Of a stretch of DNA of 64,000 nt, positions 1 through 10,349 are shown piece after piece. Both the position numbers and the translations under genes were made by a program. The stretch is from assembly GCA_023333565.1 (NCBI GenBank), contig JAJKFH010000205.1, positions 558,001 to 622,000 of the forward strand, written 5' to 3'. Each line of letters starts with the position of its first letter. The first letter of the stretch is position 1. Below the pieces are notes generated by a model. The model had not been told where the DNA came from. It saw only the letters and a program-made list of their open reading frames with translations, and ran no database searches. Origin of the DNA: Puffinus mauretanicus (Eukaryota; Chordata; Aves; Procellariiformes; Procellariidae).

Positions 1-3000
1 GCTGCAAGGGGGGGGCCTTCGGAGGACGGTCACGGGGGTGCTCTTGGCTTTCAGGTTAGCTCACCATGCTCCGTTCATCCTAGGTGAGTGCCTCGGTGAA
101 GCTTTGCAGTACTTTGGCAGTAGAAATAAACCTAACCTGCCGCCTTCTATTTGCTCTTTTACGTAGATATGTGAAGATACATACAAATAAAGAAAAAGCA
201 GAAGAGGCTAGACTATAAAACAAATTGTGGTTCAAACCAGTCAGAGCCAGAGGAAAGCTTCTATCAAGTGAGTTTTAACCTTGCACACACTTTCATTCAT
301 AATTATTATTTATGACTATTACTACTATTAATTTATTTAGTGAGCTGAGTATACATGTTATTCTGACAAGAGTCAATGGAATAAACAATCTCTTCCCCCT
401 CCAAATCCAATAGTCTAAAAGTGGCAGGATACTAACTAGATCTAGCACAAGCTGATAAAATCATTACAGCCTGAACATGGTGTAGTACAGAGGAGATTTT
501 TAAGAAGATTTCCGAAGGAAGAACCTGAAGGATGCTGACATATATTAATAGGAAAGCTGCTGCAGGCATATGAGCAGGCTGAGGGCACGCAGTCTGGAGT
601 GAGCAGGGGAGACGAGGCAGGGGTGGGCAGGGTTGAGGGCGGGCATCGGGAGGAGAAGAGCTGGTCCCTGCCTTGCTGGTGAGTTGGGGCAATGCCCCAG
701 CCTTGCAGACTCATGCTCAGAGCCAAGTAGATGGTTTCACTGGCAATCCAGTGTGGTGGATCCAGCCTTCTCACAAAGACTGCCATGCAAGAGAGACATC
801 GCCTCTGAAGAAGGTGCAATTTGGCCTCTCATCCTTTGGCAGGGAGGAAAGGAGAGAGGACCTAAAAGTGAGGAGGAAGAGGAGGAAATTGGTGGTGGGC
901 ATTCAACAGCATCATTAACACTGGGTTGCAAGATGAGCCTCTTGCATCACTGTGGTGGCATATGAGGAGTGCAACGAGAATGTTGCTCAGGTCCCCACCT
1001 TGCACTGGCAAATCATGTTGAGAGCTGTCCTTGAGACTCTGCCGACAGCACTCACCTCCACCATGCTCTCTTATTTGCCACGTAATCTGAATTGATTCAG
1101 CTACTCTTGTATTCCCACCTTCCCACCCCCCGCCTCTTGTTTTTGGCAATTCTCAAAGGGTTTTAACCCTCCACTTTGCGTTGAGTCAAGGGCTGTACTG
1201 TCTTGGCCAACTAGCAGCTATAAATGCACACACTGGGATGATCATTGCTTCCTTACTTTCCTTTCTGACAGTCCTTTATCCACTGGAGGAACAATATTGG
1301 GTTATATTGTGCAATAGTCAATGATAAACCAAACCAAAACAAAAATCCCAAAGAGAAAACATCTCTCTGCTGTGCTTTGGTACATCCCTCAGAGCTGGGT
1401 TAGCTTGTAAAAACCTGAGCTGTGGTAAAGGAGGTCTTATCTTCAACACGTATGACTTGCACCACCTGCAGTTGTGGCCAACTCACTCCATGGAGTCCAT
1501 CTTTGAGCCTTTTCGCTCTGCAAGAGCAGTGTAAAGCAGGAGAGCTGGAGCTTGCAGCTATTCAAAATTAGGCATAAAATATTGAATATGAAGAAAAAAT
1601 TGTGACTATACCAGTGTTACAAATGATGGAGTATTTCCTTTCCAGCTTTTGAAAGCACCCATTTGGATTTGGGAAAAAGAGGAAAGGACTCTGTGTGTGT
1701 GTGTGTGTGTGAGATGGTGCTGGGGTCAGGAGAGCACTGGAGAGAGATGAATTCCCTGACCCTCTTCTGTGGAATCTTAATAACGTGTTAAGTTATTGTG
1801 CAGTGGAGGAATGCAATTAGCACAGCGGCCAAATCCTCCTCCAGCAGGTCATTACTGCATTAGTAAATGGAGACTGTTAAGGCACACAGCATCCCTAAAC
1901 ATACCAGAGGGGCTGCTGGCCCAACAGGACCCAGGATTGATGAGAAAACTCCCACTGCTCTCTCCCCTTCTCCATCCACTTTTCATTATTGCTTTTCTGA
2001 TCAAGCATGCGACCACATCCTTCCCCATCCTCCCCCGTACCCTGTTCCTGAGACATACTCCCAGGAGGCCCCTCTGGAAAATCAAATCACAACCCACCAA
2101 GAGGTGTCTGTGATATATGCAAAAGCAACCACCAGCTGTGAAGAACTTGGCACAGCCTGCGGGAAGCTTCCCCAGCCAAGTGGAGTAGGCAGAGCCAAGA
2201 CTCGGAGGTGTGCTCTCCGGTGAGGTGTGGAAGAAGAGCAAGGCTCCTCTGTACCAATTTCAGACAAGAAGAGAGAGGAGCCCACCCCAGCCCTGGGTGC
2301 TAACCCGCTCAATGTTTTGTCCTGCTGTATTATAGGGAAATTTCTATCATACCTTGAGGTGCAGGTTACCAGCGCTCTGCTTCTCAGGCTCAGTGGAAAG
2401 CAAGGAAGAGGTTTCTCCACTGAAGTTGCTGGACATAAATTAACCCTGTGGTTTCCTAGGTCTGACAAATGTCATCATGCTTTGTATTGCTCCTGCTAAT
2501 TCTCCTGAATTAGCCTATGCAATTCCAGAAAAACCTGGAGAACCCTGCAGATTGTATAACAAATGGCATTTGTTTTCACATGTTTTGAGTAATCCTGAAT
2601 ATTTTGGAACTGTTCTAATTAGAATAAATGCAAGTTGGCATCTTTTTCCCATGATAAAATGTAACAGCCTGAGGTTAGGCATAAGGGTAATGAGAGAACC
2701 AGTGTCTTGTTCATGGTAAAGACCTTCAGCACAGCTAGGTCAGGGCATTGCTGGCCCCCGGTAACTGATGATATGTTTTAAATCCATACACCATGTTTAG
2801 ATACTGTGGCCCTGTAACATTACACAAAGTGGGCTGAACACATAACAACTGAATCTTTCTCCTCTCCAAAGTGTTGAAGATTAGACTCATTCCAGCAAGC
2901 TTGAGGATGAGATGCCATTAGAGCCAACCATGTGGGCTCTTCAAGGAGATGGGGTAGGAAAGTCAGTGCTAGTATTTATTTCATTGAGAAGATATGAGCT

Positions 3001-3980
3001 GACTCTAACAGAGATCTGACTCCTTTGTTAAGATACAACCCAAAGCAATGCCTTCTCATAAGACAAATTAAAACACAAGGACAGAGTAAAAAAGCAAGCC
3101 TTCTAGATTATGGCATTCTTTACCCATCTGTGTCTTCAGACAAACAGAGGTATCGCTAGTAACCACTGTCCATCCGAGACCACGGCGAAGCAAATGCTCC
3201 AGGTTTGTTATTGTCTGTGCCCAGCAAATGTGGATGTCTGCGGTAGCAAGGTGGTTATGCTCCACACAGTCCAGAACCTGTGAATTAGTGACCATAGTAT
3301 GTGCTTATAAATAAATAAATAGAACTATGGTTTTAAACTTATAAAACAATGATCTTTTTTTTTACCAGAGTACTGTTTCCAGCTTTTCAGCACTAGAGAC
3401 TATGTTTATATTGCTATGCAAATTAGTCCTCATAGAGATTTTACAAATTTTATGTTCATTATTAATAGCATTATGAGTTTTTCCCCCTCCTGTTTGGTGC
3501 TATCTATAGTGCTTGGATAATACATAATTAATGTTAACTGCTGGTGTTCTGGCCCCCATGTCAGTTTACATTAGGGTATTTTTCCATGTCTTTTGTCTCT
3601 GGCTGTTGGAAATTGGTGTTCAATGGGAATGAAATAGCCAGATTACTTTGTGTTGCTCTTTCCAGGCTTTTCATCTGTCTGACTGATATCATGTTGGTGG
3701 GTTAAATAACTAACTTCTCTCCTTTTGCAGACTTGGGTTTAAAAATAGGTTTAAACCTTGACAAGTTTGGTAATTTTCCTTTGGGACAGGTCTTGTCTAC
3801 AATCTTTTGATAATACAGCCAGGGTGGTTAGGGGGGTGATTTTTAAGTGGTGTTTTCATACCACAACAGTCCTAGATAAATGCAAGTATACCATCAGAAA
3901 CTCCCCCAGAAGTGCCTTTCTTAATGAAATGTATTTCTTCTGGGAAACTGTCATAAACCAGAATAGCAAAAATCATAGTA
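1..3980. other. non-coding stretch, no gene recognised
   Basis: The first ~110 bases are GC-rich and include a run of eight G (8-15). After that the base composition is ordinary for vertebrate intergenic or intronic DNA. Short open frames occur on both strands, the longest being 129 codons (complement of 1852-2241). None has a recognisable domain, signal peptide or biased codon use. An A/C-rich low-complexity patch lies near 1327-1350, and a (TG)10 is listed separately. I see no repeat family or RNA gene in the remainder. Confidence 0.7.
1692..1711. repeat. (TG)10 dinucleotide microsatellite
   Basis: Ten uninterrupted TG units in otherwise unique sequence. It is the longest perfect dinucleotide repeat seen in the window. 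A typical vertebrate microsatellite that may be length-polymorphic. Confidence 0.95.
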
Positions 3981-3988
3981 GAAGCTAT

Positions 3989-4027
3989 GTCTACATTTCT
4001 GGACAAAGAGTTCCTTTTAATGTAGAC
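3989..4027. repeat. short inverted repeat, possible old palindromic transposon remnant
   Basis: Nine-base perfect arms GTCTACATT (3989-3997) and AATGTAGAC (4019-4027) enclose a 21-base spacer. GTCTACA-type ends are typical of short palindromic non-autonomous elements scattered in sauropsid genomes. Related-looking sequence occurs at 20545-20692 and 23879-23952. Family membership is inferred from memory of the motif, not from an alignment. Confidence 0.4.
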
Positions 4028-4029
4028 TT

Positions 4030-6800
4030 AACATTCCAGGCCGAGTGGATTATCTTATAATAACCACCACTTTAGATTAATTGGCAGTCCCAGTTTAAGT
4101 TGCTAGAGCAATAGGGCAGGGATGCATGTGTGGTTGTAGTGATAGCGGTGGAGGGAAGTTTCAGGTGAGGACAGAAGTGCTTTGATGGAGCTGTCTGTAT
4201 CGGCAAACCTGCTCCCTGCCTGTCAGGCCAAGCTCTAGCTCATTGCACAACGTGGGATTGCAACTTTTATCTCCTGAATGCACCTCCCAGAAGTGTAAAC
4301 ACCCAGTGCTCCAGAAAGAGCAAGAAGGTCTGCTGCTTAGTGAAGAATGGCAGCACAAATGAAACACGGAGAGGGAAAACCCAGCGCTGGCACTCTGTGA
4401 AATGGAGCCTCTCCCATCCTCACTTTTAAGCCCTGGGAAATTGCAGGTCTCACCTCTGTGTTGAAGCAAGATGGTCAAAGAAACATTGAACTCTGGAACC
4501 AAGTTTTCACTGAAACATTTCCAAGGCAGCAGCTTCTCTCCCCTGTCAAACCATCAAGGTTACTAATAAAACTTCAGGCTGCTTGTATCTTGATGCCTGA
4601 AGTGCCATAGACTTGCGACAGGCTAATAGACCTACATGGCATCATCTTCCCTTTGTGTTAAAACCAGTTATTAAACAGGAGAAATTCAAGACAGAGCAAC
4701 TGTGTGGTAATGGGAGATTTGAATATAGCAGCTTCAAATCAGTCCCACCTAGTGCTTCTTTGTGAGGCATCAAGATGAAATAACAGCCATCTTGGAAACT
4801 TAATTTATCGGGACAAAATTCTACATATTCTGTAGCCCTAAGGGAAGAGAGGACAGAGGAGTCCATATCCAGAACATGGCCAGACCCCGTTTCTGCAAAC
4901 TGAAGGGCTCTGGACACTTCTTTATGCCGTGAATTCATGAGTGGAGACATTCAATGTAAGGCACTGTGTAAGATGTTCATCAGCAAGGTTCAGTGTTGAA
5001 TGAAGTAGCATAATCTAACATTATATCTGTAAAATAGGATATTGAGTTTGATTTTGTTACAACTCAAAGGATTTTAGACATTCTATTCCTATATCTGTCA
5101 TTCATTTCCGTGATATGCTTTTGCTTTTGTGCAATAATAGCCAACTGTTGTGCCATTTATGTGCCTCAGCAAGTGTTGCAAACATACTTTGCAGCTTCCC
5201 TTGCACTAGGAAAATGGGGTTTGGGGGATCTTGTGACTTTATTCTCCTGGAAAACAACAACAAAAGCATGTTTCCCCTCCTCTCACCCCCCAAGTAGAAA
5301 AAACAAAATCATGAAAACCTTCCCAGGTGCCATTCAGATGGCTAAAAACCTGCTTTTTTGAACAACTAAATGTTAGGAAACTAAATGGATTGGCGGTTGC
5401 TTTATTTTAGATTACCAGCTGTCTTTGTTCAAATCTCCGGGTCAACTTTGCAGGTATAAACTCAACTCTGGGTGATGCAAGAGAGACTCTTTCCCTTTGT
5501 TGGTGCCATCCCAGCCTCCCACTACATGGGAATAAGTAGAGCCCTCACAGTTATCTGTGCCTTCTCTCCTTGTCTCTCTCTCTTACCGTCCATGTCATGT
5601 TTGCTCAATTTACTACACAACAAGTATTTCCACTTCTTACCCTGAAGGGTCAAGTGAGCTCATAAAAAAAATCTGTCTGTCTCCATGCATCACCACTAAG
5701 AGTGCCCATCAGGCCCAAATCAGGGTCTATTTTCTGTTGCCGAGTGATAGGTGATGGTCTATAAAGGAGACAGGGGTTAATCCACTGGGTTGAGAGAGTA
5801 TCAGCCACATGTTTTAACTAGTAAAGGGGAGCACCGATTGCTGGGAAGCTGGTGAGTCAGCGGGCGAATGTCTGTGTTTGTGTACGTAGGTGTGTGTGAG
5901 AGAACAAGAGAGGCATACCCAGCCATACACGCTGCATTACTCAGGACCAGATTTATCGGGCTGCAAGTGGATGCAGCTCCCACTGAAATCAAGGAAAAAT
6001 TATTCTGTCCTCCTGGCCAAGTGCAGTTTTGTCGAGTGCTGCCTTGCCTTGTGCTGAGGATGCTTCTGGGCCTCTGTCAGGATGCATCATGGCAAAGCTG
6101 TATGGGGAATGGGACGTTTCTGTTTTTCAAAGGATAATTTTATATATGTAACATCTGATTCTATCACTTACAGCTGATCTTTGCCTGCTGGCCTCCCTGT
6201 GAGAACTTAAATTCTTCCCAAAATCCCTAAAATCTGGATTGGCAAAACTCCAAGAGTTTCATTTCATGACTACTTTTGCTTTTGTTTCTTGCCAGAATGA
6301 AATTGAGACCTTTTCAACATCTCCCTGAAAAAAAGACACGTACTCTGATCAATCTATAACCCAGCAGCTTGAACGTTCCCAGGAGATGCAGCAGTTGCAG
6401 GTTTAGGTACCTTTAATTCTTCCTTCTTTTTTCTTCCCATAGTATAACTACTCCAGGTGGAGCTTCTGGAAGTACAATTTTGTTTAACAACACGGGCACA
6501 CATGCCAATATCACTCATATCATAGCTTGGTGTCATCCAAACTTGTTCCACTTGCTTTTTTGCCCTGTCCATCAGGAAGCACAATACTACCCTGAACCAG
6601 ACTGTCAAGGGATTTGCATGCCATCTCACTCATTTTAGGAAAGAATCTGGTTCCTTTGATGCGCCCATTGAATTTTTTAATCTTGGGGTCGATAGATGAA
6701 GCATGGCACAAAGAACAGCTCATACATATAACTGTAAAGGAAACGTAAATCTGTCATCGAATGTGCTTCTATGCTCCCCTTCCTTCCCGACTGTGGTATT
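4030..6800. other. non-coding stretch, no gene recognised
   Basis: Mixed-composition DNA with only short chance open frames. The longest, 113 codons, is on the complement of 4161-4502 and lacks any known domain. One probable palindromic fossil (5943-5993) is listed separately. No promoter, RNA gene or young transposon was seen. Confidence 0.7.
5943..5993. repeat. possible fossil of a palindromic sauropsid element
   Basis: The segment carries a CCAGATTTATCGGGCTGCA-like start followed by GCAGCTCCCACTGAAATCAA. This resembles the 'GCAGCTCCCATTGACTTCAATGG' core of a short palindromic repeat very common in turtle, crocodile and bird DNA. It is diverged and lacks a complete second arm, so the call is tentative. 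Confidence 0.4.
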
Positions 6801-6804
6801 CAAA

Positions 6805-6990
6805 CACTTCATAAATGTTATTCTGTGTCCTTCCAGCACACCTCTCAGTCAAGGCAGCTACTATTCTCATTTTAGAGGTAGGAAATTGGGGTACAGAAAT
6901 ATTATGTCACTTCAGGGTCACCCAAGAGGCATTTCTTAGAATGGCGAACCAAACCTTGGCTTCCTCAGCTCCCACACTATTGTCCTTCCC
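6805..6990 (-). mobile_element. MIR/L2-like SINE/LINE tail, decayed
   Basis: On the + strand the block reads as the reverse complement of the MIR/L2 3' region. A CTATTCTCATTTTAGAGGTA segment corresponds to the usual 'ATTATCCCCATTTTACAGATG'. GGAAATTGGGGTACAGAAA corresponds to 'GGAAACTGAGGCACAGAGA'. TGTCACTTCAGGGTCACCCA corresponds to 'TGACTTGCCCAAGGTCACACA'. Part of the upstream CORE-like half may follow (AACCAAACCTTGGCTTCCTC). The ordered matches in one orientation make this more than a chance resemblance. It is an ancient, inactive copy. Confidence 0.65.
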
Positions 6991-7170
6991 CTTTGGAAGT
7001 GCAAGGAAATACATGCTTTTAAAAACGAGACACTGACAAAACACACAAGAAGTTCCTTTCCCAGTATGGATAAGCCATGGAACAGGCATCACTCTGCCCT
7101 GTAAACTGCGCAAGGAGCCTGAGTCTGTGGCAGATAGACACAGCCTATCTCTGAGATGGCAATTACCTGG

Positions 7171-7365
7171 GTGGCACCAGTTGGTGCTGGAAGAGGCTGA
7201 GCCTGTGGGTGAGGTGTGGCGTTCCTAGAACGTGCTGGCTGAATTGGGAAAACCAGCCATGCCCTGCGGCATAGGTGCTTATTGAAGCACTGTATTTCAG
7301 GGAGGTGTCAGAGACAGACTAAGCAGCCTGTTCCTCCCAGAACATGTCTGAGTCTGTCTCCTCCC
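7171..7365. other. cluster of stem-loops
   Basis: Several perfect short inverted repeats lie within ~200 bases. GCACCA/TGGTGC is at 7174-7187. A GTTC/GAAC pair lies near 7221-7231. GTGCTT/AAGCAC lies near 7275-7290. The strongest is GAGACAGACT (7311-7320) with AGTCTGTCTC (7351-7360). That stem has a further GGAGG/CCTCC extension past a bulge, and its loop contains a second small stem TGTTC/GAACA (about 7329-7344). No known RNA family was recognised. It could be a structured transcript or chance. Confidence 0.4.
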
Positions 7366-7369
7366 GGAG

Positions 7370-10170
7370 AAGGGATATAAAAGGGCAGCTGCAGTAGGTG
7401 GCTGATTTTTAGCAGGAAACATGGTGCAAATCAGACCTTCTGGGGTTAAAAAAGGCAAATTTGCTATGAGCAGAAGGGGCGTTTTCCTTGCATGAGAACC
7501 TCCATAGTGCAGCCCCCTCAGCTGGAGGATATGCCTTGCATTAACCTGCATATTGGATTTGTCCCTGGCTCCCAGAGATATAATTAATTAACTACAAAGG
7601 ACCTTCAGCTTTCCTGTAAAAAGACAATCCTCCCCCTCAATTTTCCAGCCCCACTGTTGAGTTCTTAATGTCACTTTAGCCTCAAAACTTTGAAAGAAAA
7701 GAGTAAAACATGTCACGTTTTTATTTTTGTTAGTAGTATTACTTCTCTTGATTTTCTTGACTTATGGTGGTTGAATTTATGTGGCTAACAGTGCTGGGGT
7801 CTTTTCGCTTCACAGTGGGGCAGAACAATTGCTTGTTGGGGCTTGAAAAGCAATTGCACCATCAAGCGTAGGAGACTTCCTTTGAGGGGAGTTGGGTGGG
7901 GGTTAAAGAGGAAGAGAGTTTTTCTTCTCTCTCCTTGTTTTGGTTTGTGAGTCTCTCTTATCAACGTTCATCAGACCTGTGCTTATTGCATCTCCACCAG
8001 TCGCTGAGATCTATGGCATGATTAACAGGAGATGCACAGGGAGTGGAGAGGGTGGCTTAGGAAAGGGGGGGTGCCTGGGGCAAGGATGTAATGATTTTCT
8101 TGTCCTTTGCATGGAAGGAACGCACACATTGAGTGTTTGTACAGCATCCAGCACTGTGAAGCCCCGATGTGGTGTGAGCTTTCTGACTAATATATTCGGA
8201 GTAATAAAAGTGACTGCTATCTGCTAATGAGGGTGGTGGGAATGAAAAATGAATCCCTGGTTTCATCATTTTCCAGGAATGCAGTTCCTTCTGGCTACCC
8301 AGAGGTTCGTCTACCATCCAGCTGGGGTGTGGGCCGCAACGGAGCATGCGATTAGGAGAAGGGAGAAACGCGGTTCTTCAATGCTTTGATAATATAAAAT
8401 TAGTATATTTGGGTACATGATATAGATGTCTTCAGATATACCAACCTTATAGTGATACTTTCTGAAAAAAATACTGATAGGGTTTTATGTGAAAACAATA
8501 TAGGGACAGGAAAATCAGAGCTTTCAAAGATCTGCGGAGACCAACAATAATAAAACCCAGTCGAACCTTTGACTGGAGACAGAGCCTTACACCAGAGCTG
8601 GGAAAATAGCTCTTACTGAACGCTCTGTCATGATAGCAGGCCTTCAGGAGTCCGTTCTTCTGGGTCATCTCTCAGTCCTCTTTTGATTCACTTCTGTGAC
8701 AAAATATAGCCTTGAATTTGCCAAGATTTGGGGCTATAAAATTTAATAGAAGATTATTTGCTTGAAGATTTCTCTTTTAGAGGGGAGAACAAAGAAGAAT
8801 CAACCTATAAAAAAGCTGTGTTGCCTCTGAAGGTGAGAGGAGAACCAAAGCTCCAAAGATCCATAAAACAAAAAGATCCACCTTAAAAAAAAAAAAATTA
8901 AGAGTTTGAGTGTATCAGCAATCAGCTGATGCCACCCAAGTGTTCAGTGATGTACTTAGGCACCAGTGAAGAATCAGTCATTATGTGTCAGAGCATTATG
9001 TAATAATTTTAATTTTGTATAAAAATATCTCAGCAGCCGTGTAATGTACAGGAATTAATTACAACACCCGTTTGTGTTTGAAAAACTGTGAGACAGAGCA
9101 ACTTTTTGGTTTGTTTTAAAGTTTAACCAAAGGGGAGGAAATCAGAGATATAATGAATAATCCTGATACCAAATCATGTGTATATACGTGTTCTCATTAT
9201 GTTTTCTCCTGTAAGCAGCTCCCACTCATCATGATCAGGAGGAAGATACTGGGCCACAAATTTTCCAAGAAAGAAGCCCACAAAATGTGGTGTGCAGTCC
9301 CCAGAGCAGGCTGGTCTTCAATTCTTGTCTCCTTCCTCTGTTTTCTTGGAAATTAAGGTCCATCAAAATGTCCAGGGTGTATTGCTTGCTTCAACACAGT
9401 GGTGGAACAGGAAGACAGTCTGTGCAGCGCTGGATGGAAAGGGAAAGGTGCATCAATACTTAAAAACAAGACTGTGAAAACTGAAAGAATTGGTGTTTCG
9501 TGACACATGAGTTGCTCAGTAAGTACAGGCTTCATTTCCAGGCCCTTTATCGAAGTGAAGGGAAGTTTCATTTATGTTGTTTAGATATGAAATCTTGCAG
9601 TGAAGATACCTGTCACTTAGATTTTGACATAAATGATCTTTCTTTCTTTTTTTTTTTTTTTTTAAACTGAAGTCAGTTCTTAAATTTAAAAAAGAAAATA
9701 AGAAAAAATTAATTTCAAACAGAATTTTGTGGACAAGAAGGACTAACAAGTTTGGAAATCCTTGGTGCTTTCTGGTTTCTTTTATCTCCTCTGAGTGCTG
9801 AAAGATTAGCTTTGTATTTAAATAATTAATGAGTAACACAAATCCACAAATCTTGCAATAAGGAGATGCAATGTCACAGAACAGCTACTATTTCTTGTAC
9901 CAAGAGGCTGCCTTAAATCGGAAAGCCAGTGGTAGACAGCTTCGTCACTGCCTTTTCACAAATGAACTGTGCCTCACCTCTAGTGCGACACTATTATTTC
10001 CCACATATTATTCCACTTTCTCAGCTCAATGAGCCACTACGTAATAATCATATTTAGTCATTATACAATATTTTTCTTCCCATGTTAATAGCTAGAAAAG
10101 CTAAAACAGAGTTTGAGGCTAACATTTTCCAAAGAGACTTCTCATTCTGGAAACTTCAGGTTTCTAACTT
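7370..10170. other. non-coding stretch, no gene recognised
   Basis: Contains low-complexity runs, including A13 at 8885-8897 and T17 at 9647-9663, and a G-rich patch near 8049-8080 that lacks a canonical quadruplex layout. All open frames are short (107 codons at most, complement of 9516-9839) and several run through homopolymers. No gene or RNA was recognised. Confidence 0.7.
9647..9663. repeat. T17 homopolymer
   Basis: Seventeen consecutive T preceded by a CTTTCTTTC-like stretch. On the complement it reads as a poly-A tail-like run after GAAAGAAAG. No retrocopy body could be recognised next to it, so it is listed only as a simple repeat. Confidence 0.9.
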
Positions 10171-10179
10171 GAGGGAACC

Positions 10180-10345
10180 TTGGACTGATTTTCTGAAGAC
10201 GTGAGCACCTACAGCTCTATGTTGACCACATTTTCCAGTCGTGAATTGTCAGATGTGTTTTCTCAATTTGAAGAGCTCTTGGCCTGATTTTTAGAAACTG
10301 CTGAATACCCAAACTCTGGGAAAATCGGGTTCTGCTAAAGCCTCT
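10180..10345. repeat. fossil of a 'GGCCTGATTTTCAGA...GTGCTGAGCACC' type element
   Basis: Two diverged matches to the same motif lie about 100 bases apart. One reads TTGGACTGATTTTCTGAAGA then GTGAGCACCTACAGCTC (10180-10218). The other starts GGCCTGATTTTTAGAAACTG at 10281 and continues into CTGAATACCCAAACTC. The canonical form, abundant in turtle, crocodile and bird genomes, is palindromic with GGCCTGATTTTCAGAGGTGC ends. This is either two half-copies or one copy split by an insertion. The assignment is from memory of the motif. Confidence 0.5.
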
Positions 10346-10349
10346 GAAC

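Noticed and set aside
9647..9663. Poly-A tail of a processed pseudogene on the complement
   Set aside because: No transcript-like body or target-site duplication could be recognised beside the run.
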